Assembly (NCBI GenBank): GCA_001910725.1
Contig: MJGA01000004.1
Coordinates: forward strand, 744,001 to 808,000
Reading direction: 5' to 3'
DNA length: 64,000 nt
Origin: Phanerodontia chrysosporium
Lineage: Eukaryota > Basidiomycota > Agaricomycetes > Polyporales > Phanerochaetaceae
This document shows, one piece after another, positions 46,987-61,322 of this stretch; position 1 is the stretch's first letter; each line of letters starts with the position of its first letter. The position numbers were made by a program, and so were the translations under genes. The notes below the pieces were generated by a model. It was not told the DNA's origin and did not search any database. It worked only from the letters and a program-made list of their open reading frames with translations.

Positions 46987-48298
46987 GGCGGCGGCAGGCG
47001 TGTGTGCACGTCACCGACGTGGCCGAGGAGGAGGGGGGGGAGAAGACATATCAGTGTTGTTGTGCTACCGCGCTGCTGCAGTGCAGCCCGGGATTGCCCA
47101 CACCGCATCCAAGCATCGGGCCCTGTATCCTCTGTGCTTGTGTAGTTCTGCGGGGCGTCAACGATCTGGACAGAGTCGTCAGCTGCCACTCGGCGTGTGC
47201 CCTTGGCGCGAGGTGGCGATCAGCCCGAGACCGGTGGCGGAGCCTCGCGCACGGCCGTGCGGCGCCGGTTGGCAGGAACCCCCAGGCGTTGGGGAATCAG
47301 ACGTGCCGTCACAGGGCGGCGTCTGGTCTTGAACTGCGACGCTCGACTTGGCTCGTGCGATATCGTCTGCGCTGCGAGGAGCGGAATGTTGTCTCGGGTG
47401 TAGGGTCCGTCCCTCTTGGGAAACGACTCTGATATCGCCATTTGAGCTGATGTGCTGGGCACCCCAATCGATCGCCTCCCGAGGCAGCGAGCAGCGGGCT
47501 GGCAGGAGGTGGCAGCCTGTCACTATCAAGCTGAGGGGATATCGCGCCCGTGATTCATGCGTCTCGAGAGGGCACTGGCGGTTGATTTGCCGATACGCTT
47601 CGAAGAGTACGAGTCTAACCTTCGCCCGCGGAGGCAGGGACGCTGCAGGCGAAGGAATGCCTTACATGCAGCACCCATGCATCTCATGAAGCCCGTTCCT
47701 GCACGCGGCAGCAGACAGCCGGTCCACCGTCTGCCTCAGCCAGGCGCCAGGGCGTGACCACGTCCGCAGGGACGTCGCGGCCCACTTGGGCCCGCGAACT
47801 GCCAGTGCACCGTCTCCCCGCGCGGCGGCGGCGGCGGCGGCGATGTGCGCCTGTAAGTGCCGAAAGGACGCCCTGAAATCCCTCTGCGACCTCCACCCTG
47901 GGGGGACAGCGGTGGGCGGCGCGCGCGGGCCAACGCGGGTGTATGCGCTGTCGAGTCGGGCCGACGACGGTGTCTTGCGCTTCGCCATGGCGGCCTTGCA
48001 GGGCGCTTCAAGCGCGCAGGCCAGTCCGCCTCCGGCACCGTGACGCTGGGGCTCTGCAGGAGGACCGGCCAAGCTGGCATGGGAGGACTCATGAAGTAGA
48101 GAGCAATTCGTGCAGGTGCACATCTTCATGTCTTTGTGCGACTTCTTACCTGCGTAAAAATGTTGACCGGGGACGCCACTGACACCGTGCTGATGGGTCG
48201 GAGGAGGACCTCCTTCGTTGTAACAGCTGTCAAGTCCGCGTCTGACTGCCCAGCTGTTCAAGGCATCAATTCGAGCACTCAGGTCTCTGTGAGCCGTT
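46987..48298. other. Copy C: FAHD1 3' flank to array end
   Basis: G8 run at 47033-47040, then the divergent patch and the indel cluster. No gene is recognised. The SWAVRRGLDSCYNEGG minus-strand exon-like segment is retained and ends at the array boundary. Confidence 0.4.
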
Positions 48299-49063
48299 GG
48301 CCCGTTTTACGCGATATACACAAGCTGAAAGCTGTGTTCAAGAACCTGGGCTAATCTTTGCCTGTGACCAAGTTGTTTTTAGAGCAAGAAATCCTGTATA
48401 GTCTCTACGGATAGGATGGAGATCGATCTGTCTTTCGACGCTGGCCCCGCGCGAGGTCTTAGTGCAGAAGATGTCCCGTAACATAGCAGACACGGTGGTC
48501 AACGCATCGGACACGGCGTTGGACTTTGGCCATGCCACAGGGTCGACAATAGGCAAGCGCTTTGCAGGTCTCCAAGAGCGCGATCACGAGGAAGACTTTG
48601 CACGCAATGCGGTGCATGGCGACGTTCAACTTTGGAGGTGCGGGCATGATGGCCCGCTCACGACTGCCCTCCAGCGTATACTTCCTGTGGGAATGATCTG
48701 CAGGTACTGATACGAGGACACTGCCGCGATCACCGGCTGCAACCCAATGTTTGATACAAAACATTGGCTACCAGTCGACCCTGGCCCAGGGTCACGGCAC
48801 GCACACGTCATGGACAAGCATATACAGACAAAAAGATGTTCGCGGGGGTATTGTTCACGTACATACAACGGGTCCTGTACGCGAGAGAGAGGGCAAAAAG
48901 GTAGGGTAGGGAAGCGGGTTAAGGCTGTCTGGAACTCGTCAGGAGGCTGTTGGAGAAAAATTATTTGCCCAATAAAGAAGGGTATATGCTGCCTGCCCAG
49001 TCATAAGCAAAACATTCGAAACGGGGTCCATGTCCCAAGTCCCAATACGAAGGAGCGACTGCT
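48299..49063. other. Unique sequence right of the array, no recognisable gene
   Basis: 765 bp. An 82-codon plus-strand frame (48462-48710, starts MQKMSRNIADTVVNASDTAL) and minus-strand short frames have no motif. The final ~200 bp are probably the 3' UTR of the DPBB gene. Confidence 0.4.
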
Positions 49064-50152
49064 TTACTGTGCGGCACCAGCGCCAGCGACAAGCAGACCG
49101 GTGAGGCCGACAACTGCCTGGTTAACAGCATTGATCGTGTCGAGCGTGGTGGGCGTCGGCGCCGCGCTGCTCGACGAGGGAGCAGCGGAGGACGCAGGCT
49201 CAGTGCTGCTCGCCTCGGGCGTGGGTGTCGGTGTCGGGCTCGGGCTCCACACGCTGCTTGAGCTGGAGGACCAGACCGAGCTGGAACTCCAGGTGCTCGA
49301 GGTCGACGGGGGCGGAGGGGGCGGTGGCGGAGGCGACGAGGTAGGGGGCGGAGGGGGCGGGGGAGGAGGAGTCCAGACGCTGACTACAATTGGCGGAGTC
49401 CATGTGGTCTTTGGCGGCGGAGGGGGAGGCGGAGGCGTAGGAGTCGGGGGTGGGGGCGGCGGCGGCGGTGGCGCAGCGGGAGCTGGAGCGTCATCGTTGT
49501 AGTACCATGTGCCGTAGAGCACACCAACCGACTCGTCCGCGAAGAAGTCAAAGAGACCACGGGACATGTCGAGCCCACCGTAGGGGCATCCAGGACACTA
49601 GGATTGGTTAGCGTCGTGCAACGCCACAGAAGTCAAGCTCCGAACCTCGTCCATGATAGTTGCCTGGGTAGACTTGCTACCGACGGTGATTGTGATGGTC
49701 TTGAAGCAGTGTGGGCCAGGGTAGCCGTCACCGTATTGCTACGGGGGAAAGCATGAGTCTCGGGTTGCCTTTCACGTGGAGTCTAGTAGGACGCACTGGG
49801 GTGTTCAAAGCGACGATCTGGCGCCAGGCGGATCAGTGGGCGTGTCTCAGCGTACATGCGGGGTTACTCACAAAGTCGCTGGCAACGTTGTTCTGACCGC
49901 AGGAGCCCCTGTGCGACGATGGGTCAGCGGGGGGATCCCCCGAGGGTGGGCAGCGCGAACTCACAGGCCGACATCGTAGAACGTGAAGCGCGCGTTGGTG
50001 AACTCGCGCTTCTGGAAGACGTTGACGTCGCTGCGGGCACGGCGCGCGATATCGCTGTGGCGGCGTCCGGGCTCGCCGTGGAAGGCGGCCTGCGCGGCGT
50101 AGGGCACGCTGAGGCCAAGCAGCGAGAGGCCAGTCACGGCAGAGAGGCGCAT
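49064..50152 (-). CDS. Secreted DPBB (expansin-like) protein 1
   Basis: Start MRLSAVTGLSLLGLSVPYAAQA (50152) is a signal peptide, followed by a basic pro-like segment. The double-psi beta-barrel domain is spread over five exons: ARFTFYDVGLGSCGQNNVAS, IVALNTP, QYGDGYPGPHCFKTITITVG, QATIMDECPGCPYGGLDMS, LFDFFADESVGVLYGTWYYN. The Cys-rich HCF and CPGCPYGGLD signatures are those of fungal DPBB/expansin-like proteins; the catalytic Asp-like DL/DM position follows GG. A very long Pro-run and Ser/Thr-rich tail follows, ending in a small hydrophobic stretch (VVGLTGLLVAGAG) that could be a GPI signal. A cell-wall or apoplastic role is likely. It is a tandem paralogue of the next gene. Confidence 0.85.
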
Positions 50153-50673
50153 GGCGGTCTACGGGCGGATTGTAGAGAGGAACAGGCGGGGGCCGTTCGG
50201 GGAAACGAAGGGAGGAGGAGTAAGGAGTGTGGGGGCCAGAGAGCGACGCTGACAGGAGCGAGCCAAGTGTGCGCGAGGGCAGAGGGGACGATGGGGAAAG
50301 AGGAAAAGCCGGCAAAGACCTGGCACACCCCCGAATTTGTGCACGCTCGTTTTGTTTGGCGCAGCCTAACAACATCTTGATCACATTCCTTTTCCGGCAA
50401 CTGTCCAAGAACAACGCGCTAGCGACCAACAGCCCATCACGGTTCTTGGCCAGACTGGCACATTTGTCCCGCCGCACCACAGCGTGCTTCGTCGAACAGT
50501 CTAGACAGGATCCGTCCAGGGTCAAAGCTAAATATGCATTCGTAAGATATGTGACTTTTCGTCCAACAACGTGCGGCAAAGATGGTATTATACGGCTGGT
50601 AACGTCGAAGTGCGTAAGGAGAGGGTATCTCGTCCTCGGAAAACATGTGCAGAATGTATCGGTCGTCGCGAGT
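50153..50673. other. Spacer between the DPBB paralogues
   Basis: 521 bp upstream of DPBB 1 and downstream of DPBB 2. I see no further gene. Confidence 0.4.
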
Positions 50674-51640
50674 CTAGTGCTGCTCTGCTGCCGCCGCGAG
50701 CCCGGCCAACCGGAGAACCGCCCCGTTCAGCTGGTAAAGGTTGCCTGTCGGCGTGGCGGCCGCGGTCGAGCTCGTGCTCGTGCTGGAGACTGTCGAGCTC
50801 GAGGAGCTCGAGGAAGGCGCAGAACTGGTGCTCGACGATGAGGGAGTCGGCGTCGGCGTCGACGAAGTCGTGCTGGAGGACGTCTTGTGCTCCTTGGTAG
50901 ACGAGGTCGTCGGTGGAGGCGGTGGCGGCGGCGGAGACCACGTCGAAGTCGGGGTCGTGACAACAATCACCGGCGGCGTCCAGACTGGGGTAGGCGTCGG
51001 CGTCGGTGTCGGCGTCGGCGATGGTGCGGGTGCAGCGCCATCACCAAAATCCCAGCTGCCGTAGATGATACCCGCGTCTGTCGATGCAAAGTACGAGAAC
51101 AGGCCTGGCGTAAGGTCTAGTCCGCCATAGGGACAGCCCGGGCACTAAGGTACGGGTGTTTTACGTTACCATCCACACGAGACCGCGCCGGGAGGCATGC
51201 ACGCACCTCATCCGTGATCTGCGCCTTGGTGCTCTTGCCGTTGTACGAGATGGTGATCTCAGCAAAGCAATGCGAGCCTCCGTCGAATTGCTGCAGGACA
51301 GGACAGACACGTGAATACATCGTGCGACGCGAGATGCGACGCGACCTACTGCAGAGTTCAATGCGACGATCTGGCAAGCGTGTCAGCGGCAGAACGTGCC
51401 AAGCGAGACCCGATGCAGACTCACATAGTCCGAGTCAGTGTTCGTCGCGCCGCACGCGCCCTGGCCAGCCTCATAGTACGAGAAGCGTGCATTGTCGTAG
51501 CGCTTCGCGAGCGTGTGGTTGTGGGCGAGGAAGTTGGTGCCTGCGTGGCGGCGGCGGGGCGTGTCGTGCGAGCCGGCGAGTGCGAGGGTCGAGAGCGAGA
51601 GGACGAGCGCGGGAAGGAGAGAGAGCCTGAAAGCGACCAT
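50674..51640 (-). CDS. Secreted DPBB (expansin-like) protein 2
   Basis: Start MVAFRLSLLPALVLSLSTLALA (51640) gives a signal peptide, then an RRR/KR-containing segment that may be Kex2-cleaved (LAKRYDNARF). DPBB blocks are NARFSYYEAGQGACGATNTD, QFDGGSHCFAEITISYNGKS, QITDECPGCPYGGLDLTPGL and FSYFASTDAGIIYGSWDFGD. The tail is TP-repeat, P-run and Ser/Thr-rich, ending LYQLNGAVLRLAGLAAAAEQH. Exon structure parallels paralogue 1, so the pair arose by local duplication. The tail sequences differ strongly while the barrel is conserved. Confidence 0.85.
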
Positions 51641-52051
51641 GGTGATTACGGATTATATACTTGCGTGGGAGTAGCGACAGAGGGTAAGGAGAGCCGGTGC
51701 AAAAAGAGAGGAAGAGGCCTGGGGACAGGCTTGGCTTGCTGGCGAGGGTCGTCGTACGGCGGACGAGGAAGCGAGAGCTTGGCTCACGAGGGCCGGTATA
51801 AAAACGAGTCCAGATCCCGTCCGCCTCCCAGGCGTCAACTTGATTCTTTCTCCGCACGGCCATTACCTCATTCGGCCAACGGGGACCGTTGCCACGACAG
51901 CCACGTGCTTCTCCCATCCGCCTCCACGCACTTCCCCGCCGCCGTCCCTGGTGCTCAATCCTTGACCCGTCCTCGGTCACGCATCCGTATCGAAAAATCC
52001 ATCATGATACATTAACCTGTGCTCTACCTACAGTCCAGCTGGCTCTATATC
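51641..52051. other. Intergenic region upstream of DPBB 2
   Basis: 411 bp between the DPBB 2 start and the Ca2+-ATPase stop. No gene is seen. Confidence 0.4.
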
Positions 52052-55576
<3,525 letters not shown>

Positions 55577-57016
55577 CGCGTCGTCGTCGAGAGGAGGTAG
55601 AGGTACAAAATCCCAGCCCGGGTGGTGGTGCAGAGAGGTACAGTAGAATACAGAAATGTAGTCGGCGGGACGAACACAGGTCGAGCGCGTGTATATGTAC
55701 GATCACTCGAACTTTCCGCTCCGCCCTGGGAAGCTGACGTGGCAAATTCCCGGCCTAGAGTCGTCGTAAGTCCATCCGGCGCGCATGTTCTCACATTGGC
55801 GGGAGCATCGAGGGCGGGCAAGGAACGCAGTGTTTGAAAGCAGCATGTACAACGACGTTGAGCGCAGAGGCAGCATGGGAATCGGACGAGAATTGCGGCT
55901 ACGGCGAATGACCCCTGCACGCCGTTCGAGTAACGTCAGGAGTATGGCGCAATACATTCATACGCTCAGCCCGTTCTCTAGGCGAACAGCCGTTCCCGAG
56001 AGCTCGTTTGTATACCGGACTTCTCGTCAATCCGTGGGACAGCTACACGGAGCCGGCTGGCATTCCGCGAGAAAAGGGCCTAGCAAAGTCCAGAAGGTAC
56101 TGTATGATATATAGCAACCGAGTCTGCTCAAGCCTAAGTATATATGACATGCAACAGTCCAGCAAACATCCGACGTTGGCGAGTAGAGGAAATGTGACCA
56201 CTCACCGTGTCAACGCCAAGGCGATACGGTATGGAGCTGGAGTAAGAGGTCTGAATGTTCAAGGGGCTGTAGCGCAAGCATACAGTGTCTGTTTCGAACA
56301 GCCAGCTGCGAGATAACCTAGGCCAGTAGCAGTCCAGAGAATGAGTGTCTTGGCATCACGAATTCGCTGTACCGTCGGGCCAGACTTTGCTTCGTGAACA
56401 TACGCCTTGCGACTCCGTCCGCATTGAACTTCAGAACCGGTAACAACCTTTGTTTGACGTGCAAAGATAATTTCATCCTAGCAGAGAGTAGAGTGTAGCG
56501 CTGCACGCTACCTGACGTTCTAACTCCAAGTCTGGACATATTACTCACAGAGCTGCCGCACAGGCAACGGTGGTTTTGTTCCGTTCTAGGTTGACCACGG
56601 ACTAGACTGTTCTGTGTCCGATATGAAGGGTATATCGGACAGGATGCTCCTGAGATGGAACTGCAGGAGCTACTTAGGTGAAACTCGAGCCAGGGTGTTC
56701 GTCGGTAACGTCTCTCCAGAAACAAGGCTGAAAATTTTGACTTTCATTCTCTCCAGCGTAAAGAACGGTGGGCCATGTGGTGGCAGTGTCTCGTGCGACG
56801 TAGACAGGGCGAGAGCGAGCATACACAGGCATAGGAGCAAGCTGCGCGGGGAGACCTAGCCAATGGCGGGGGTAAAGTGACGACAGGAGGGAGAGCCGCA
56901 TACCGCCGTAGGCGCCGGCGTGCCCGAGGTGTTTGCGCTGAGCCGACGGTGACGCTCTCTTACTTGACTCACAACCACACCCTCGCGCGCGACGCTAATC
57001 CCAGTCTGGAATAATC
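55577..57016. other. Intergenic region between Ca2+-ATPase and SIP5
   Basis: 1.44 kb between divergent starts. Plus-strand frames at 55785-56114 and 56008-56316 and a minus-strand frame at 56318-56725 have no recognised motif. A small unknown gene is possible but unsupported. Confidence 0.35.
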
Positions 57017-59060
57017 ATGGGCAACGCTTCGTCGTCGGGACGGGGGCACCACGACGAGACAGTCGACTTCGGCTACCTCACTCCCCAAGGCATCTACACC
57101 GGACCCAAGGACTGGAACCAGGCTATCGTCACCCAGCTCATAGTTGATCGGAAGCTCGCACCGTTTTACAGGCCGTTGGAAGACTATGAAGATTCTTGGA
57201 ATGACGAGCAAATACTTGCGGCCATGAAGGAGCCGGCCCATGCTGAGGGTGCCGACGCCGCCGAGTCGTCCGGCACGCGAGCGGACTCAGGCTCGCTGCA
57301 TTCCACTACGTCCCGAACGCACCACAAGCGTCCCAGTACCTCAGCGAAAGAGCAGCAGACCCGCAGTGTGGAGGCGGGTGTATACCGAGGAGCTGTGGAA
57401 TGTCCTATTTGCTTCTTGGTGTGTCGTTATGCCCCTCCGTCGTGTGCTTTCGCTCACCGACACACGCCGCATAGTACTATCCCCCTAATATCAACCACTC
57501 TCGTTGTTGCGACCAGGCCATCTGTACAGAATGCTTCGTGCAGATAAAGCGTGCAGACCCGACAACGACGCATCTCGTCTCTGAACCCGCGTCTTGTCCG
57601 TATTGTGTTCAGGAGAACTTCGGAGTTGTGTATACTCCGCCTTCATGGCGCGCTGGTATCAACAGCGAAGGATGGGTGCGTTACTATCCATTACTTCTGC
57701 GGAATGCTCTGACGGTCGTTGCACTCCCGACGCGTCCGCCGTACAGCCGCCTCCGCCATGGACAATGCCCGGTGGTCAGCAGCAGTCCCCAAGCCATGAG
57801 TCCCCCAATGCATCTATGAAACGGCGGCGAAAGAGCTTCGGTGCTGACAGCCCGGAGGTCGTCACAATCGGTCAGTAAGCACCTGTCGGAGGGTCTCACC
57901 TCGCTGACATACCCGATAGATCAAATCCGCCCTGATTGGGAGGCAAAACTGGCGGCTGTGCGTGCAGCGGTCGCCCGTCGTGCCAACCGGAGGATCATCA
58001 TGAGACAAGTTGGGGACAGGCTCATTCCCGTTGGTATTAGCAGCGGTCGCGTTCATGCCCTGAATCCCGAGGATGTTGCGGGGGCAGAGGGCGACAATGG
58101 AAACAACGAACGCGGGAGCAGGCGGTCCAGACGGCGGAATCAGAACCCGGACCTCAATCAATATCTCGGGCAAATGGGTCTTGCTGGTCAGGATCTTGAA
58201 GAGGTGAGCTTCGAATTCGCGGCAGGAGTCTTCTGCTTTAACACTCAACTCTGCCCGTCACCAGCTCATGGTCATGGAAGCAATGCGGTTGTCGCTCCTT
58301 GAAGAGGAAGAGCGGCAACGCAAACAACGAGAAGAGGAGGAAAAGAAACGCAGGGAGCAGCAGCGCGGGTCAGCCGAATCGACAACCGAAGGCTCTGGAG
58401 CTGGATCATCTTCGACAGTCGCACCTGCTTCTGATGCTACAGCGCCAGCTCAAACCTCCCGAACCTACTGTCGCCAACATCCCCGGCTCTATCAGCCGTC
58501 CCCGCTCGTCGTCATCTGCCTCACGTCGGTCAGGAGGCACTTCTTCTGGAGCCGGCAGCCAGCGGTCACATTCTCCTAGCAGTGCGATAGGTGCTGCCAT
58601 ACGCACTGCGACGCATGCGGCCAGTGCAGTCGGTTCTCCTCCGAGGGAGCAGCAGATTCCTAGTTTGTCCTCCTCGCAGGCTACCTCTCCAGAGTCCACC
58701 TCCCCTGAGTTGGCTGGGACTGAACTCGCCGCTGCTCATACCAACAACTCTGCAGCAACTGTCATGGTTACTCCTCCAGAGGGCAATGCCGGAGCCTTGC
58801 CTGTCAATGCATCTGAGGATGATGATGCACGGCTGGACGACACGCCAACAACATCGACGCATCCCTTACCGGTCCAGCGAAATATGTCCTTCGCATCCTC
58901 CATCGACCCACGGACAGACGGCGAAACGTACGATTACCTGCCCTCTTCCCCAGGCTCGTCCACGTCCTCACTCGCTCAGAAGCCCCTCCTAGACTCGCCA
59001 TCGGCGCCACCACACGTCCCTGGCGCTTACGGCGGCGGTGCGAGCGCAAGTTCCTCGTAG
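57017..59060 (+). CDS. SIP5: SIP5-like protein with treble-clef Cys motif
   Basis: Starts [14 protein letters not shown] (57017), a likely N-myristoylation motif. The family core is VECPICFL, then after an intron [40 protein letters not shown] and [10 protein letters not shown]. This is a RING-like arrangement of paired Cys typical of Sip5, a yeast protein linked to Snf1 and the Reg1/Glc7 phosphatase. Downstream blocks are [36 protein letters not shown] and the conserved [20 protein letters not shown] helix. After that helix the original frame runs into an unlikely tail ending at 58579. The neighbouring frame gives a Ser/Pro-rich C-terminus to 59060. No intron joins them, so an indel near 58430-58460 is suspected. 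Confidence 0.83.
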
Positions 59061-59793
59061 GCAGATTCCACGAAACGGACTTGGTGTGTGTAATATAGTT
59101 CGGGTCGCTGCCTTCCAGGACTGCCAGTTCGCGTGTTCGTGCCATCTTTCGCCAGTGACGCTCTCCCTCCTAGTTCCCATCTGTATCTTATACTTAGAAT
59201 CTCTGCTTCTCCGCCACTCCCCATCCGTTATTCTGCCGTTTACCACACCTCATAGTTTCCGCTCTTGCTATGGCAGACATGTAAGTATGGATCGATCAAT
59301 ATTGAGCTTGTACAATGATTGATATTACTGGCTGGTTGGCCTCCTGCTGCATGACTCGAAGGTCATCTGCGGGGCCTGCACGCCTCATATTGAGAATGAT
59401 CGAGTCATGCTGTGGACTCTACATGCGAGGAGCTCGAGTTATTTCCCTCTGCTGCGCCGACTTGGGAGCTGTTCGGGTGAAATCGTTTTGGAAGCACTTC
59501 AACAGCTAGCGGAGAATTACACACATCGGATTATGATACTAGTGACGACAACAGCGAGCAAACCGGCAGAGAAAGAACGTGTACATACAGTACGTGAGCA
59601 AGGCCTAGGCAAGCAAGTGCGTGATACATGGATTAGCTGGAGCTGAATCATAGACTAAAGTCCTGGGGATGGGAGGGTATACAACAATCCAATGATAGAG
59701 GCAGAGACGGCCACTATTTTGTAGTTCAGTTGCTTCAGAACCCTAGTTTGGACGACCGCAACAAGACTCACCATACATATAGACATGCACTCG
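59061..59793. other. Convergent intergenic region, no gene seen
   Basis: 733 bp between the stop of SIP5 and the stop of the membrane-protein gene. Short frames only. Confidence 0.4.
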
Positions 59794-60580
59794 TTATACC
59801 TTAGGTTCAGAAGCAACAGCCGACGCCTGCACTTCGGTCGCCACCGGCGCTCCAGACGGGGAAGGCTGCCCTTGTCCGGCCGCCTGCGCCGCATACTTCG
59901 ACCAGACCCACCGATCCAACGCGGCGTCAGACAGGGTGAGGCCGGACACGGCACAGGCGACTGCGCGCACGGGGTCCGCGCTGACGGCGTCGACGTGGCC
60001 GGGGCCGTACCACCGCTGGAGCACGGCGGTGCCGAGGGCGAGCTGCACGGCGGTGACGGCGATGTTCAGCGCAAGCGTGACGGCGAGCGGGCGCGCGCCG
60101 GGGAGCGCGGCCGACGCGCTCGATGCGGTCGCGCACGCGCGCGCGCCACCGCGCGGACGCACAGAGCGTCGCGACGCCGAGCAGCACCGACGCGGCGGCG
60201 CCGAGGGCGAGCCCGACGAGCGCGGCGCCGGCCGCGAGCGCGCGGAGGAACGCGGCGAGGGCGTGCAGCGGCGCGGGGGGCAGCGCGCCCGTCTGCTGGC
60301 GCGCCCAGCCCGCGAGGAGCAGCAGCGTGAGCGGCAGCGCGGTGGCGGTGCGGAAGACGAGCACGGCGGCGGCGACGGAGGAGATGAAGGTGAAGGTGAA
60401 GGCCGCCGCGAGGACCGCGGCCACGATCCGGCGGTAGACCTGCACGGCGAGTGGGGTCGAGGGCAGCGGCGGGGACGCACTGGCCTCCGCAGGAGCGATC
60501 CCGCTGCACTTGGGGCCTCTGCCATGGTAGTATCTCGGGCCGCCCCAGGTGGATGCTATCCTACAAGAGTCTTTGCTCAA
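59794..60580 (-). CDS. Multi-pass membrane protein, uncharacterised
   Basis: Minus-strand, very GC-rich. One frame (start 60580) gives hydrophobic segments IVAAVLAAAFTFTFISSVAA, LPLTLLLLAGWARQ and ALAAGAALVGLALGAAASVL, then RWRARVRDRIER. A second frame continues with PLAVTLALNIAVTAVQLALG, LQRWYGPGHVDAV, VACAVSGLTLSDAALDRWVW and the tail VQASAVASEPKV, ending at 59794. Together they look like one protein with four or five spans. Joining needs a frame change near 60110-60130, either an unusually short intron or an indel. No family is recognised and the start is uncertain. Confidence 0.45.
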
Positions 60581-61322
60581 CGCTCACTGCTGCTGCATGA
60601 CCAAGTCACTCACAGTCTGTCGCGATCAAGATGACTGGCGGTATGGATGGGACAATCGTGGTCGACACAAGAGTCCGGGGTGGAAGGAGCAGAACACTGT
60701 GCACACGCGCCTGTATCCGTTGCCTTCCCACCACAGCCGTTGCATCAAGATAGCGATCCCACGCCCGCGGCCACTGCAACAGGGCAGCTGCGGCGCCGCA
60801 CTGCAGTGCCAGCGCAAGGGGACGCTGTGGGTCTGCTGCTGGAGCGACCACGAGAGCTCCGCCGGCGCCCTGCAGGCACGCTGCGTCCGTGAGGTCGCTA
60901 GGCCTTCCTGTCCAGAGTCCAGAGCGAGGCCTATCATCGTTTAGAGGGTGTGCGCCTGCAGGGATTGCGAGAGTTCGAGACAGGTCGTCTACCCTCCAGC
61001 AATGAGGCTGTCCTGTTACGTAGCACTCAGTTATCGCAAGCGCTCCCTAAGTAGGGACAAGTGATACCACGGGAAACATTGGCTCTATCAGAGGCTTCGG
61101 AGATTGTCACCTTGAGTTACGCTCTACCCCGGCCCAAGCGAACGTGATGGCGGTCAAGACGCAACGGTGCAAAGCATCGGCGTCAAACGCGCTCTCAAGT
61201 CTCCGACACGCACTCACTGTCGTCAAACTTCCAAAGGTATGTATATGCGGTACACCTATTATACAATTCCAAATTCAACTGTTGTGTAGGGCTGAGCGCA
61301 AGTCTATAGTGCAGATGCTCCT
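60581..61322. other. Intergenic region, no gene seen
   Basis: 742 bp between the membrane-protein gene and the aldehyde dehydrogenase stop. Short frames on both strands near 60606-60944 overlap and have no motif. Confidence 0.4.

Larger units (their letters stand above)
45813..48298. repeat. Tandem repeat unit, partial copy C (about 2.49 kb)
   Basis: Third, truncated unit matching the first 2.47 kb of copy A and ending at GTGAGCCGTT before unique sequence. It has a strongly divergent patch at about 47455-47575 and at least seven homopolymer contractions at about 47855-48080 relative to both full copies. Confidence 0.93.

Noticed and set aside
55785..56316. Two overlapping plus-strand frames between the Ca2+-ATPase and SIP5
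   Set aside because: A peptide such as LLVNPWDSYTEP looked protein-like, but no family or gene model could be supported.
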